Origin: Pseudothioclava sp033100795
GTDB taxonomy: Bacteria > Pseudomonadota > Alphaproteobacteria > Rhodobacterales > Rhodobacteraceae
Direction: 5' to 3'
DNA: 64,000 nucleotides
NCBI RefSeq assembly: GCF_033100795.1
Contig: NZ_JAWLVI010000001.1
Span: 744,001-808,000, forward strand
A program made the translations under genes and the position numbers. Below the pieces are notes generated by a model. That model ran no database searches. It was not told where the DNA came from and was given only the letters and a program-made list of their open reading frames with translations. Positions 15,666-22,921 of this stretch are shown here, piece after piece (position 1 is the stretch's first letter; each line of letters starts with the position of its first letter).

Positions 15666-17075
15666 TTAGCAGCTGTAGTACATTTTGTATTCGACCGGAT
15701 GGGGGGTGTGCTCGTAGGCATACACTTCTTCCATCTTGAGGTCGATGTAACCCTGGATCTGGTCCTTGGTGAACACGTCGCCTGCGAGCAGGTAATCCAT
15801 GTCCTTCTGCAGCTCGTCCAGAGCCTCACGCAGCGAGCCGCAAACGGTCTCGATGCCAGCCAGCTCTTCGGGCGGCAGATCGTAGAGGTTCTTGTCCATT
15901 GCCGGGCCGGGATCAATCTTGTTCTTGATGCCGTCAAGGCCAGCCATCATCAGGGCCGCGAATGCCAGATAGGGGTTCGCTGCCGGATCGGGGAAGCGGG
16001 CTTCGACGCGCTTGGCCTTGGGCGACTCGGCCCACGGAATACGGACGCAGCCCGAACGGTTACGCGCCGAGAACGCGCGCAGAACGGGGGCTTCAAAGCC
16101 CGGGATCAGACGCTTGTAGGAGTTCGTCGACGGGTTGGTGAAGGCGTTGAGCGACTTCGAGTGCTTCAGGATACCGCCGATGAAATACAGCGCCTCTTGC
16201 GAGAGGTCAGCGTATTTGTCGCCAGCGAACAGCGGCTTGCCGTCTTTCCAGATCGACATGTTCACATGCATACCCGAGCCGTTGTCGCCTGCGATCGGCT
16301 TCGGCATGAAGGTTGCCGATTTGCCGTATGCGTGCGCCACGTTGTGAATGACGTATTTGTATTTCTGGATGTTGTCAGCCTGCTGGGTCAGCCCGCCGAA
16401 CACCATGCCAAGCTCGTGCTGGCACGAGGCAACCTCGTGGTGGTGCTTGTCGACCTTGATGCCCATGCGCTTCATGGTGGTCAGCATCTCGCCGCGCAGG
16501 TCTTGTGCGTCGTCGATCGGGTTGACCGGGAAGTAGCCGCCCTTGATGCCCGGACGGTGGCCCATGTTGCCCATCTCATACGAGGTGTCCGAGTTCCATG
16601 CCGCGTCAATCGCGTCGACTTCGAACGAAACTTTGTTCATCTCGACCGAGAAGCGCACGTCGTCGAACAGGAAGAATTCGGCTTCCGGCCCGAAATACGA
16701 GGTGTCGCCGATGCCCGAAGCCTTGAGGTAGGCTTCTGCTTTCTGTGCGGTGCCGCGCGGGTCGCGGGCATAGGGCTCGCCGGTGTCCGGCTCGACCACG
16801 GTGCAGTGCACGCACATGGTTTTTTCCGCGTAGAAGGGGTCGATGTAGACCGACGACGCATCGGGGATGAGCTTCATGTCGGACTGTTCGATCGACTTCC
16901 AGCCCGCGATCGACGAACCGTCGAACATGAAACCGTCTTCGAAGAAGTCCTCGTCGACTTCGTCAACGATCAGCGTCACGTGCTGGAGTTTGCCTTTGGG
17001 GTCGGTGAAGCGAACATCAACGTATTCGACTTCTTCGTCCTTCATCAGCTTCAGAGCATTTTTAATATCGCTCAT
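15666..17075 (-). CDS. glnA: Glutamine synthetase type I
   Basis: A 469-residue GS-I subunit that makes glutamine from glutamate and ammonia. Recognisable stretches include FMFDGSSIAGWKSIEQSDM, FFLFDDVRFSV, GDNGSGMHVNMSIWKDGKP, NPSTNSYKRLIPGFEAPV and the adenylylation site Tyr in DKNLYDLPPEEL, so activity is probably covalently regulated. The ATG at 17075 is ten bases after GGG of an AAAGGG site; a GTG at 17081 is also possible. It follows glnB by 62 bases, the standard nitrogen-regulated pair. Confidence 0.98.
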   Translation of the reverse strand: MSDIKNALKLMKDEEVEYVDVRFTDPKGKLQHVTLIVDEVDEDFFEDGFMFDGSSIAGWKSIEQSDMKLIPDASSVYIDPFYAEKTMCVHCTVVEPDTGEPYARDPRGTAQKAEAYLKASGIGDTSYFGPEAEFFLFDDVRFSVEMNKVSFEVDAIDAAWNSDTSYEMGNMGHRPGIKGGYFPVNPIDDAQDLRGEMLTTMKRMGIKVDKHHHEVASCQHELGMVFGGLTQQADNIQKYKYVIHNVAHAYGKSATFMPKPIAGDNGSGMHVNMSIWKDGKPLFAGDKYADLSQEALYFIGGILKHSKSLNAFTNPSTNSYKRLIPGFEAPVLRAFSARNRSGCVRIPWAESPKAKRVEARFPDPAANPYLAFAALMMAGLDGIKNKIDPGPAMDKNLYDLPPEELAGIETVCGSLREALDELQKDMDYLLAGDVFTKDQIQGYIDLKMEEVYAYEHTPHPVEYKMYYSC

Positions 17076-17137
17076 GGTCACTTTACCCTTTCATTTGAGC
17101 ATGGGGTCACGGGCGCGTTGCCCGAATGTCATCTGTC

Positions 17138-17476
17138 TCAGACCGCGTCGTCGCCGGTTTCGCCGGTGCGGATGCGGATCGCCTGTTCAATGGGCGAGAC
17201 AAAAATCTTGCCGTCACCGATTTTCTCGGTGCGGGCGGCGGAGGTAATCGCTTCGATGGCGGCATCGACCATATCGTCGGGCAGCACCATCTCGATTTTC
17301 ACCTTGGGCAGGAAGTCCACGACATATTCGGCGCCGCGATAGAGTTCCGTGTGGCCTTTCTGACGGCCGAAGCCTTTGACCTCGATCACCGAAAGACCCT
17401 GAATACCGGCTTCTTGCAGCGCTTCTTTCACTTCATCCAGCTTGAAGGGCTTGATGATCGCTTCGACCTTTTTCAT
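17138..17476 (-). CDS. glnB: Nitrogen regulatory protein P-II
   Basis: A 112-residue PII protein, starting MKKVEAIIKPFKLDEVKEAL. The T-loop uridylylation Tyr is in GHTELYRGAEYVVDFLPK, and the B-loop and C-terminal signature is in IGDGKIFVSPIEQAIRIRTG. It senses 2-oxoglutarate and ATP/ADP and controls GlnE and NtrB. The longer open frame to 17539 is rejected: the ATG at 17476 is the universal start. Its 5' region is AT-rich (for example CATATATTG on the minus strand) but I could not assign a full NtrC site. Confidence 0.98.
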   Translation of the reverse strand: MKKVEAIIKPFKLDEVKEALQEAGIQGLSVIEVKGFGRQKGHTELYRGAEYVVDFLPKVKIEMVLPDDMVDAAIEAITSAARTEKIGDGKIFVSPIEQAIRIRTGETGDDAV

Positions 17477-17858
17477 GCAGCCGACTCCCCCGTCAGGTTG
17501 TTCGCTCACTCTCAGACCACTTTCCTTGAGGCGCCGCAATCGGGTAGCCTTGGGTCAATGCGGAGTGCAGCGGGATTCCACAATATATGCCTAATTTTTC
17601 ATCGCTTCGCATACAGGGCAAGCAGTTTGAAAACTTTTTTCGGCGCCAAAATGACCGAAATTCTGACATCCGCCCAAATGCGCGCCGCAGAACTCGCCGC
17701 AATCGAGTCAGGTGCAGTGACGGGCCCGGAACCGACGGAGCGTGCCGGCGCCTGGCGTGCCCGTCATCGACACGGATATTGGCCTCTGACCCTTGTTAAC
17801 CCAATCCTGAAACTCCTGCGCTACGCTGCCCTGACCTTTCGCCCGAACGGAGCCTCAA
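17477..17858. other. Divergent intergenic region glnB / nnrD, containing an nnrE remnant
   Basis: 382 bases between the glnB start and the nnrD start. The glnB-proximal part (17477-17640) is promoter-like and AT-rich near 17580-17640. From 17651 it contains the eroded beginning of an epimerase gene, listed separately. No other gene or strong hairpin was seen. Confidence 0.7.
17651..17790 (+). pseudogene. Truncated NAD(P)H-hydrate epimerase (NnrE) N-terminus
   Basis: From the ATG at 17651 the frame reads MTEILTSAQMRAAELAAIES followed by GAVTGPEPTERAG, the first ~33 residues of the epimerase half of bifunctional NnrE-NnrD enzymes. The family normally has LELMERAG here; the sequence is PEPTERAG, explained by three T-to-C changes in four codons. 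After that similarity fades (GAWRARHRHGYWP) and the rest of the ~210-residue domain is missing. The remnant is out of frame with the intact dehydratase at 17859. It is a deletion plus point decay of a formerly fused gene; the end given is approximate. Confidence 0.75.
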
Positions 17859-18713
17859 ATGCCCAACGAATTCATCCTGACCGACGCGCTGCGCAACGCT
17901 CTCGACAAGCAGGTCGAGGCGCATAAATACGGGCACGGACACGCGCTTGTTCTGGCGGGCGGGCATGGCAAGGGCGGCGCGGCGCGGCTGGCGGCGCGTG
18001 CAGCCTTGCGGGTTGGCGCCGGGCTGGTCACGCTACTGGCGCCGAAAACCGCGATCAGCGAGAACGCGGCGCATCTGAATGCGATCATGCTCGAATGCCT
18101 GCCCGACGCCTATTCGCTGCGCGGGATGCTGGAAGATCCGCGCATCACCGCGCTTTGCCTTGGTCCGGGCCTTGGCATCGCGCGCGCCGAGGCGATGGTG
18201 CCGGCAGCGCTTCGCGGTGAGCGCCCGACGGTTCTGGATGCCGATGCAATCTCGGCCTTCATGCCAGACCCCGAACGGCTGTTTGCCCTGTTGCACAAAG
18301 ACGTGGTGATGACGCCCCATCGGGGCGAGTTCGCGCGGCTCTTCCCCGACCTGGAGACGGCGCTGACGGCGGGGGAGCTGACCTTTGCCGAGGCAACGGA
18401 TCAGGCCGCTTCGCGCGCGCATTGCACGGTGCTCCTCAAGGGGCCGGAAACCGCCATCGCCACCACCGCAGGCGATGTCGCCGTTCATCTTTCGCGCGGC
18501 GAACGCGCGGCGCCCTGGCTTGCGACCGCCGGATCGGGCGATGTGCTGGCGGGGATCATCTGCGGATTGCTGGCGCGCGGCTTTGCGCCCTTCGACGCGA
18601 CCTGCACCGGCGCCTGGCTCCATGTCGAGGCTGCGCGCAGCTTCGGCCCCGGGCTGATCGCCGAGGATCTGCCCGACGAACTGCCCAAGGTGCTGCGCGC
18701 GCTTCTGTCCTGA
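17859..18713 (+). CDS. nnrD: ADP-dependent NAD(P)H-hydrate dehydratase (NnrD domain only)
   Basis: A 284-residue ribokinase-fold enzyme that repairs hydrated NAD(P)H. Motifs: GHALVLAGGHGKGGAARLAA, ALCLGPGLGIARAEAMVPA, VLDADAISAFM, VMTPHRGEFARLFPD and the catalytic-site LATAGSGDVLAGIICGLLAR. In most bacteria this domain is fused behind an NnrE epimerase; here it stands alone with a new ATG while the epimerase remnant lies out of frame upstream. The dehydratase motifs are intact, so it may still work on the S epimer. It ends three bases from the convergent Hint gene. Confidence 0.92.
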   Translation: MPNEFILTDALRNALDKQVEAHKYGHGHALVLAGGHGKGGAARLAARAALRVGAGLVTLLAPKTAISENAAHLNAIMLECLPDAYSLRGMLEDPRITALCLGPGLGIARAEAMVPAALRGERPTVLDADAISAFMPDPERLFALLHKDVVMTPHRGEFARLFPDLETALTAGELTFAEATDQAASRAHCTVLLKGPETAIATTAGDVAVHLSRGERAAPWLATAGSGDVLAGIICGLLARGFAPFDATCTGAWLHVEAARSFGPGLIAEDLPDELPKVLRALLS

Positions 18714-18716
18714 CGA

Positions 18717-19232
18717 TCAGACCTTTGCGCCGACGCGCACAGGCTCGGTCGCAAGCTGGACGCCATCGACGTAGATGATCTCCTCGCTCTCGAACCCGAG
18801 GATGAAGACCCGCTTTTGCGCAACACTGACGCAGGTGACGAACTCGCCATCCACCAAACGGTGCACCGGAACAAGGGCGGTCTTCGCGCCGTAAAGCGCC
18901 TCCGCCCGCCAATCGCGCAGGAATATCCGCGTCTCGGGCGGGAGCAACAGCTCGTGCCCGGGCCGCTCGTGCCCCAGGGCACCGGGCTGGATGCGCACCA
19001 TCTCGCCCGAGCGCGTCACCACCTCAAGCGATGCCAGCACCCGCGCGCCACCACGGGTAATCACCCGATCCCCGACGCTCAGGAACTCGACCGGCAATTC
19101 GCCATCCAGCGTCATTACCAGCGCGCCTTGCGCCACCCCGCCGATCGGCGCGGAGCCATTGGACGTTTCATTATCATAGAGAAAAAGAGAGGCATTCTGC
19201 CCCACACCCACTCCCATGGTATTTTCCACCAT
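18717..19232 (-). CDS. Hint-fold (Hedgehog/intein-like) protein lacking the nucleophilic Cys
   Basis: A 171-residue protein of the Hint_2 type common in Rhodobacteraceae. The fold signature is LDGELPVEFLSVGDRVITRG (residues ~43-62), followed by HERPGHELLLPPETRIFLRD with the conserved His and a C-terminal EEIIYVDGVQLATEPVR. In self-processing relatives the domain opens with Cys in a C-x-x-G-T pattern; here the aligned segment is GGVAQGALVMTLDG, with no Cys, so autoprocessing is unlikely. The start at 19232 has AGCAGGTGA just upstream. Function unknown; not a typical large toxin or adhesin, as no other domain is fused. Confidence 0.75.
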   Translation of the reverse strand: MVENTMGVGVGQNASLFLYDNETSNGSAPIGGVAQGALVMTLDGELPVEFLSVGDRVITRGGARVLASLEVVTRSGEMVRIQPGALGHERPGHELLLPPETRIFLRDWRAEALYGAKTALVPVHRLVDGEFVTCVSVAQKRVFILGFESEEIIYVDGVQLATEPVRVGAKV

Positions 19233-19262
19233 CGGATCACCTGCTCTGTTACTGCCTGCCCG

Positions 19263-19346
19263 AGCGGGCTTTGCGCCCGCTTTGTTTTTATGCCGGTCGT
19301 TCGTCCGGTCTTTTTACTCTTTACACACGACGGGTCTTACGCCCGT
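19263..19346. repeat. Three degenerate hairpin units between Hint gene and tRNA-Leu
   Basis: Three units of the form CGG-N3-TT-(N)-CG-N-CCG occur at 19265-19279, 19294-19307 and 19331-19345. The first pairs as AGCGGGC/GCCCGCT, the second as CCGG/CCGG, the third as ACGGG/CCCGT, and each is followed on the plus strand by a T-rich stretch. They lie in the 5' leader of the Hint gene (minus strand) and upstream of the tRNA. They might be a leader RNA structure, plus-strand terminators for nnrD readthrough, or a small RNA. Confidence 0.45.
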
Positions 19347-19462
19347 TAACCTTTATTAACCAAAGCCTACTCAACTTCGATTCACGACGCGAGACTTTTT
19401 TTGCCAAAGGCTGTTTTTCCCCTTCATGCCGCCCCGCGCAATTGCTAGAAGGCGCGCCAGAT

Positions 19463-19546
19463 GCGGGTGTGGCGGAATTGGTAGACGCACCAGATTTAGG
19501 TTCTGGCGCCTTTGGCGTGGGGGTTCGAGTCCCTTCACCCGCACCA
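19463..19546 (+). tRNA. tRNA-Leu (anticodon UAG)
   Basis: The acceptor stem GCGGGTG pairs with CACCCGC at 19536-19542, and the CCA end is encoded (19544-19546). The anticodon stem CCAGA/TCTGG encloses the loop TTTAGGT, giving anticodon TAG. The variable arm is long, as in class II tRNAs, and the T arm contains GGTTCGAGTCC. It reads CUA-type leucine codons. It lies 148 bases upstream of tig; no integrase or duplicated 3' end is nearby. Confidence 0.97.
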
Positions 19547-19694
19547 TCTTTCCCAAGCGACGGCGAAAGCCGTGGTGGGAGCCACGAAATTCCCCGATTT
19601 CGCCTTGCTTCCAAGGCGCGCGCCCAATAGAAGGGCGCCTGAAATTCTGTTTGCCCCGCGGCCTTGCCCGCGGCCCAAGAACAAAGGACATCCC

Positions 19695-21029
19695 ATGCAG
19701 GTCACCGAGACCCTCAACGACGGCCTCAAGCGCGGCTACCAGATCACCATCTCGGGCGCAGAACTTGACGCCAAAGTCACCGCGAAACTCGAAGAGGCTC
19801 AGCCCGACATCGAGATGAAAGGCTTCCGCAAGGGCAAGGTTCCGATGGCGATGCTGCGCAAGACCTACGGCGACCGCCTGATCGGCGAAGCGATGCAGGA
19901 AGCTGTCGACGGCGCGATGTCCGAGCATTTCGAAAAGTCGGGCGACCGCCCCGCGCTGCAGCCGAAGATCGAAATGGAAAACGGCGAAACCTGGAAGCCG
20001 GGCAACGACGTTGTCGTGAACGTGTCCTACGAAGCGCTGCCGGAAATCCCCGAGTTCGACGTCAAGGGTCTCAAGCTCGAGCGTCTGGTCGTCAAGGCAG
20101 AAGACGCCGCTGTGACCGAGGCTCTGGAAAACCTCGCAAAAACCGTGCAAGACTTCGCTGACCGCCGCAAAGGCTCGAAAGCGAAAGACGGCGACCAGGT
20201 TGTGATCGACTTCGAAGGCTTCATCGACGGCGAAGCTTTTGAGGGCGGCAAGGGCGAAGGCTACCCGCTCGTTCTCGGCTCCGGCTCGTTCATCCCGGGT
20301 TTTGAGGACCAGCTCGTCGGCGCCAAAGCCGAAGAAGCCGTCGAAGTGACCGTGTCCTTCCCCGAGAACTATGGTGCCGCGCATCTGGCTGGCAAAGAAG
20401 CCCTGTTCAAGTGCACCGTGCATAACGTCAAAGCCCCGAAAGAGGCCGAGATCAACGACGAGCTGGCCCAGAAATTCGGCGCTGAAGACCTTGCTGCGCT
20501 GAAAGGCCAGATCGCCGAGCGTCTGGAAGCCGAATACACCGGTGCTGCCCGCCAGATCCTCAAGCGCGGCCTGCTGGACCAGCTTGACGACAAGGTGAAA
20601 TTCGACCTGCCGCCGACCCTCGTCGAGGCCGAGGCCGGCCAAATCGCGCACCAGCTCTGGCACGAGGAAAACCCCGATCACCACGGCCATGACCACGGCT
20701 CGATCGAGACCACCGACGAGCACAAGAAGCTCGCCGAGCGCCGCGTGCGCCTTGGCCTGCTGCTTGCCGAAGTTGGCCGCAAGCAAGAGATCGAAGTGAC
20801 CGACGCCGAGTTCACGCAGGCTGTCATGAACCAGGCTCGCCAGTATCCGGGCCAGGAACGCGCATTCTTCGAATTTGTGCAGCAGAACCAGCAGATGCAA
20901 CAGCAGCTTCGCGCACCGATTTTCGAGGACAAGGTTGTCGATTTCATCGCCGATGGCGCCGAAGTGACCGAGAAAACCGTCTCGAAAGAAGATCTGGAGA
21001 AAGCCATCGAGGCGCTCGACCAGCTCTGA
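19695..21029 (+). CDS. tig: Trigger factor (ribosome-bound chaperone)
   Basis: A 444-residue protein. The N-terminal ribosome-binding domain carries the signature GFRKGKVPMAMLRKTYGD, the middle FKBP-type prolyl isomerase domain has DGDQVVIDFEGFIDGEAFEG and FIPGFEDQLVGAKAEEAVEV, and the C-terminal chaperone region is helical and acidic. A His-rich stretch (NPDHHGHDHGS) lies in the C-terminal domain and could bind metal. The open frame reaches back to 19512 through the tRNA; the ATG at 19695 is the family start. Confidence 0.97.
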   Translation: MQVTETLNDGLKRGYQITISGAELDAKVTAKLEEAQPDIEMKGFRKGKVPMAMLRKTYGDRLIGEAMQEAVDGAMSEHFEKSGDRPALQPKIEMENGETWKPGNDVVVNVSYEALPEIPEFDVKGLKLERLVVKAEDAAVTEALENLAKTVQDFADRRKGSKAKDGDQVVIDFEGFIDGEAFEGGKGEGYPLVLGSGSFIPGFEDQLVGAKAEEAVEVTVSFPENYGAAHLAGKEALFKCTVHNVKAPKEAEINDELAQKFGAEDLAALKGQIAERLEAEYTGAARQILKRGLLDQLDDKVKFDLPPTLVEAEAGQIAHQLWHEENPDHHGHDHGSIETTDEHKKLAERRVRLGLLLAEVGRKQEIEVTDAEFTQAVMNQARQYPGQERAFFEFVQQNQQMQQQLRAPIFEDKVVDFIADGAEVTEKTVSKEDLEKAIEALDQL

Positions 21030-21051
21030 TCCCAACCGGATCGACCATAGC

Positions 21052-21081
21052 AAAAGCCGCCTTTCGGGGCGGCTTTTCGCG
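21052..21081 (+). terminator. Intrinsic terminator of tig
   Basis: AAAAGCCGCC and GGCGGCTTTT form a perfect 10-bp stem with a 6-base loop (21062-21067), followed by CGCGTTTC. It begins 22 bases after the tig stop codon. Confidence 0.85.
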
Positions 21082-21185
21082 TTTCAGACCTTTCCGTCCG
21101 CAAAATTCGCAATAGTTTGTTCCGGATCATGGACAGACCCCGCGCTCCGGCGCGACTCTGTCCGCGGTTACAATAGGAGCCGACG

Positions 21186-22592
21186 ATGGTGGGGAATGCT
21201 CTTGGTGGGGCCGTCCTGAGATCGGTCGTAGCTTTGATCTGTCTTGCCCCCCTGCCCTGTTCTGCGCAGCAGACAGCGGCGGATTTGCGGGCGCAGGCAG
21301 AGACATTGATCTACGGTCTGGATGACACGCCACAAAACATCGCCGCGGGGGTTGCCCTGATGGGGCAAGCTGCCGAGGCAGGAGATCTCAAAGCGAAATC
21401 CGCGCTCGGGCGCATTTTGACGGACGGGTATTATCTGCCCGCCGACATCGCGCGCGGATTGCCCTTGCTGGAAGAGGCCGCGCAGGCGGGCGACCTTGAG
21501 GCGACAACCGCGCTTGGCGGCGCGCTTTTGTGGGGAGGGGCGATTCCGGCCGATCCGCCGCGCGCGCAGGCGCTTTTGGCCGAGGCCGCCGCGAAAGGCA
21601 GCACCGCCGCCCAGACAACCCTTGGCGAGCAACTGATCGGCGGCTGGATATTGCCGCGCGATGTGACCGCCGGTCGGCGCTATCTGAACGCGGCGATTGC
21701 CGCCGGAGAACCGAAGGCCGAACTCGCGCTTGGAGGGCTTTATCTGTATGGCATCGGCGTGAAGCAAAGCGACAAGCGCGCGCTGGAGTTGTTCGAGGCG
21801 GCGGCCCAGAAGGATCAGGGCAAAGGGCTGTGGCAATATGGCGAGATGCTGATGTGGAGCGAACGCAACGCGCGCAAAGCGGAAGGCTATCTGAATGATG
21901 CCGCCGATATGGGCCAGTCCAGCGCGCTTGCAACCCTCGCTGAAGGGGCGATGTATGGCTATCTGGGTGGCGGCTCGGCCTCGCGGCGCAAGTTCGACGC
22001 CTATGCCGGGGCCGCGCGTGCGGCGGGCAACCAGAAGATCGAGGTGCTCGATGCGATCCGGCAGATGTGGGGGATCTCGATGCGCGCCAGCGGGCCGAAA
22101 ACGCTTGCGCGGCTGGAGACCGCCGCCGAAGCAGGCAACCCCGAAGCCGCCAGGTTCCTGATTGCGCTTTTGCGCGATGGCAACGGGCTGAACGTGCGCC
22201 GCGATCGCGCCAGGGCCGAGGCATTGCTGGCGCGCTATGCCAAGCTCCTTAGCCCGAAAGAGGAATGGCAATACGGCGTCACGCTGGAGGCCGCAAAGGC
22301 CACCACATCCGCCGCGCGCAAGGCGCTGGCCGCCAAGCTGGCCGACACGCCGGGGTATAGCGAGGCATGGCTCGGGGTCGAGCTTTACAAGGCCAACCCG
22401 AATGCGCTGATCTATGTGCTGCAAACGCGCTTTCGCGCACAAGGCACCTACTCCGGCCCTCTGGATGGCTACGCTGGCAAAGGCACGATCCGCGCGATGA
22501 ACCGCGCCTGCCGCGCGTTGATGGACGATCCGGGATGCAATGACAGCGTGCTGCGCCCCGATATTGTCGGCGCGATCTTTCAGGGTAGATAA
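21186..22592 (+). CDS. Secreted Sel1-like repeat (TPR-like) protein
   Basis: A 468-residue protein with a signal peptide (residues ~1-28; VVALICLAPLPCSAQQ) and a series of Sel1-like helical repeats, recognisable as A-x4-G-x2-A/Y-L-G units: AAEAGDLKAKSALGRILTDG, AAQAGDLEATTALGGAL, AAAKGSTAAQTTLGEQLIGG, AIAAGEPKAELALGGLYLYG and later AAEAGNPEAARFLIALLRDG. The last ~80 residues end in a small domain with QGTYSGPLDGYAGKGTIRAM, resembling a peptidoglycan-binding repeat. It lies just before the polysaccharide genes, and periplasmic Sel1/TPR proteins such as AlgK support polymer export elsewhere; a similar role here is inference. Confidence 0.75.
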   Translation: MVGNALGGAVLRSVVALICLAPLPCSAQQTAADLRAQAETLIYGLDDTPQNIAAGVALMGQAAEAGDLKAKSALGRILTDGYYLPADIARGLPLLEEAAQAGDLEATTALGGALLWGGAIPADPPRAQALLAEAAAKGSTAAQTTLGEQLIGGWILPRDVTAGRRYLNAAIAAGEPKAELALGGLYLYGIGVKQSDKRALELFEAAAQKDQGKGLWQYGEMLMWSERNARKAEGYLNDAADMGQSSALATLAEGAMYGYLGGGSASRRKFDAYAGAARAAGNQKIEVLDAIRQMWGISMRASGPKTLARLETAAEAGNPEAARFLIALLRDGNGLNVRRDRARAEALLARYAKLLSPKEEWQYGVTLEAAKATTSAARKALAAKLADTPGYSEAWLGVELYKANPNALIYVLQTRFRAQGTYSGPLDGYAGKGTIRAMNRACRALMDDPGCNDSVLRPDIVGAIFQGR

Positions 22593-22594
22593 CC

Positions 22595-22633
22595 AGCCGA
22601 TCCCCCTTGCGCAGAACGTGGGGGGGACCGGCT
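22595..22633 (+). terminator. Terminator-like hairpin after the Sel1-repeat gene
   Basis: AGCCGATCCCCC (22595-22606) pairs with GGGGGACCGGCT (22622-22633) over 12 bp with one mismatch. It starts right after the stop codon of the Sel1 gene. Only a short GGTTTTC follows, so termination may be weak. Confidence 0.5.
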
Positions 22634-22735
22634 CCGGTTTTCATCCGTTCCGGCATTTCGACTCAATCAGCGCACCAATGTGCGGAACCGGCCAGTTCGG
22701 GCCTGTTTTAACCGAAATTCCACCAAAGGTTGAAA

Positions 22736-22779
22736 CTTTCGTATGTTAAATAACCAAAAGTATATATCTTTCGTATGTT
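22736..22779 (+). promoter_or_regulatory. Tandem 12-bp direct repeat (candidate regulator sites)
   Basis: CTTTCGTATGTT occurs at 22736-22747 and again at 22768-22779, exactly 32 bases (about three helical turns) apart, with TATATAT between. The pair lies about 140-185 bases upstream of the UDP-glucuronate decarboxylase start in AT-rich DNA. Same-face spacing suggests cooperative binding by a regulator; its identity is unknown. Confidence 0.45.
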
Positions 22780-22921
22780 TTCATGCTCTGAATCAAGGTG
22801 AAGAAAACGTAAACTCGTTACCATCATCTTTGAACGCTCTTTTGCCTTAGTGTGAGTAACCCTCGTTCCGGCGTTCAGCGGTATCCGTTCCCAGTTTCTT
22901 GGGTGGTATTTGGGGGTAGCG

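Larger units (their letters stand above)
22593..22921. other. Regulatory intergenic region before the polysaccharide genes
   Basis: 329 bases without a gene. It begins with the hairpin of the Sel1 gene (22595-22633), then becomes AT-rich (about 22710-22860), unlike the surrounding GC-rich DNA. It holds two copies of CTTTCGTATGTT 32 bases apart and TATATAT between them. I see no coding frame on either strand. Confidence 0.75.

Noticed and set aside
15699..17342. 547-residue plus-strand open frame
   Set aside because: It is antisense to glnA and glnB, both certain genes, and shows no family motif.
17126..17926. 266-residue plus-strand frame across glnB and the nnrE remnant
   Set aside because: Only the part from 17651 has meaning (epimerase remnant); upstream it is antisense to glnB and downstream it is out of frame with nnrD.
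19463..19546. tRNA-Leu as an integration site for a mobile island
   Set aside because: No integrase and no repeat of the tRNA 3' end was noticed within the flanking genes, which are housekeeping type.
19371..21053. 560-residue minus-strand open frame
   Set aside because: Antisense to tRNA-Leu and trigger factor; it would have to read through the tRNA gene.
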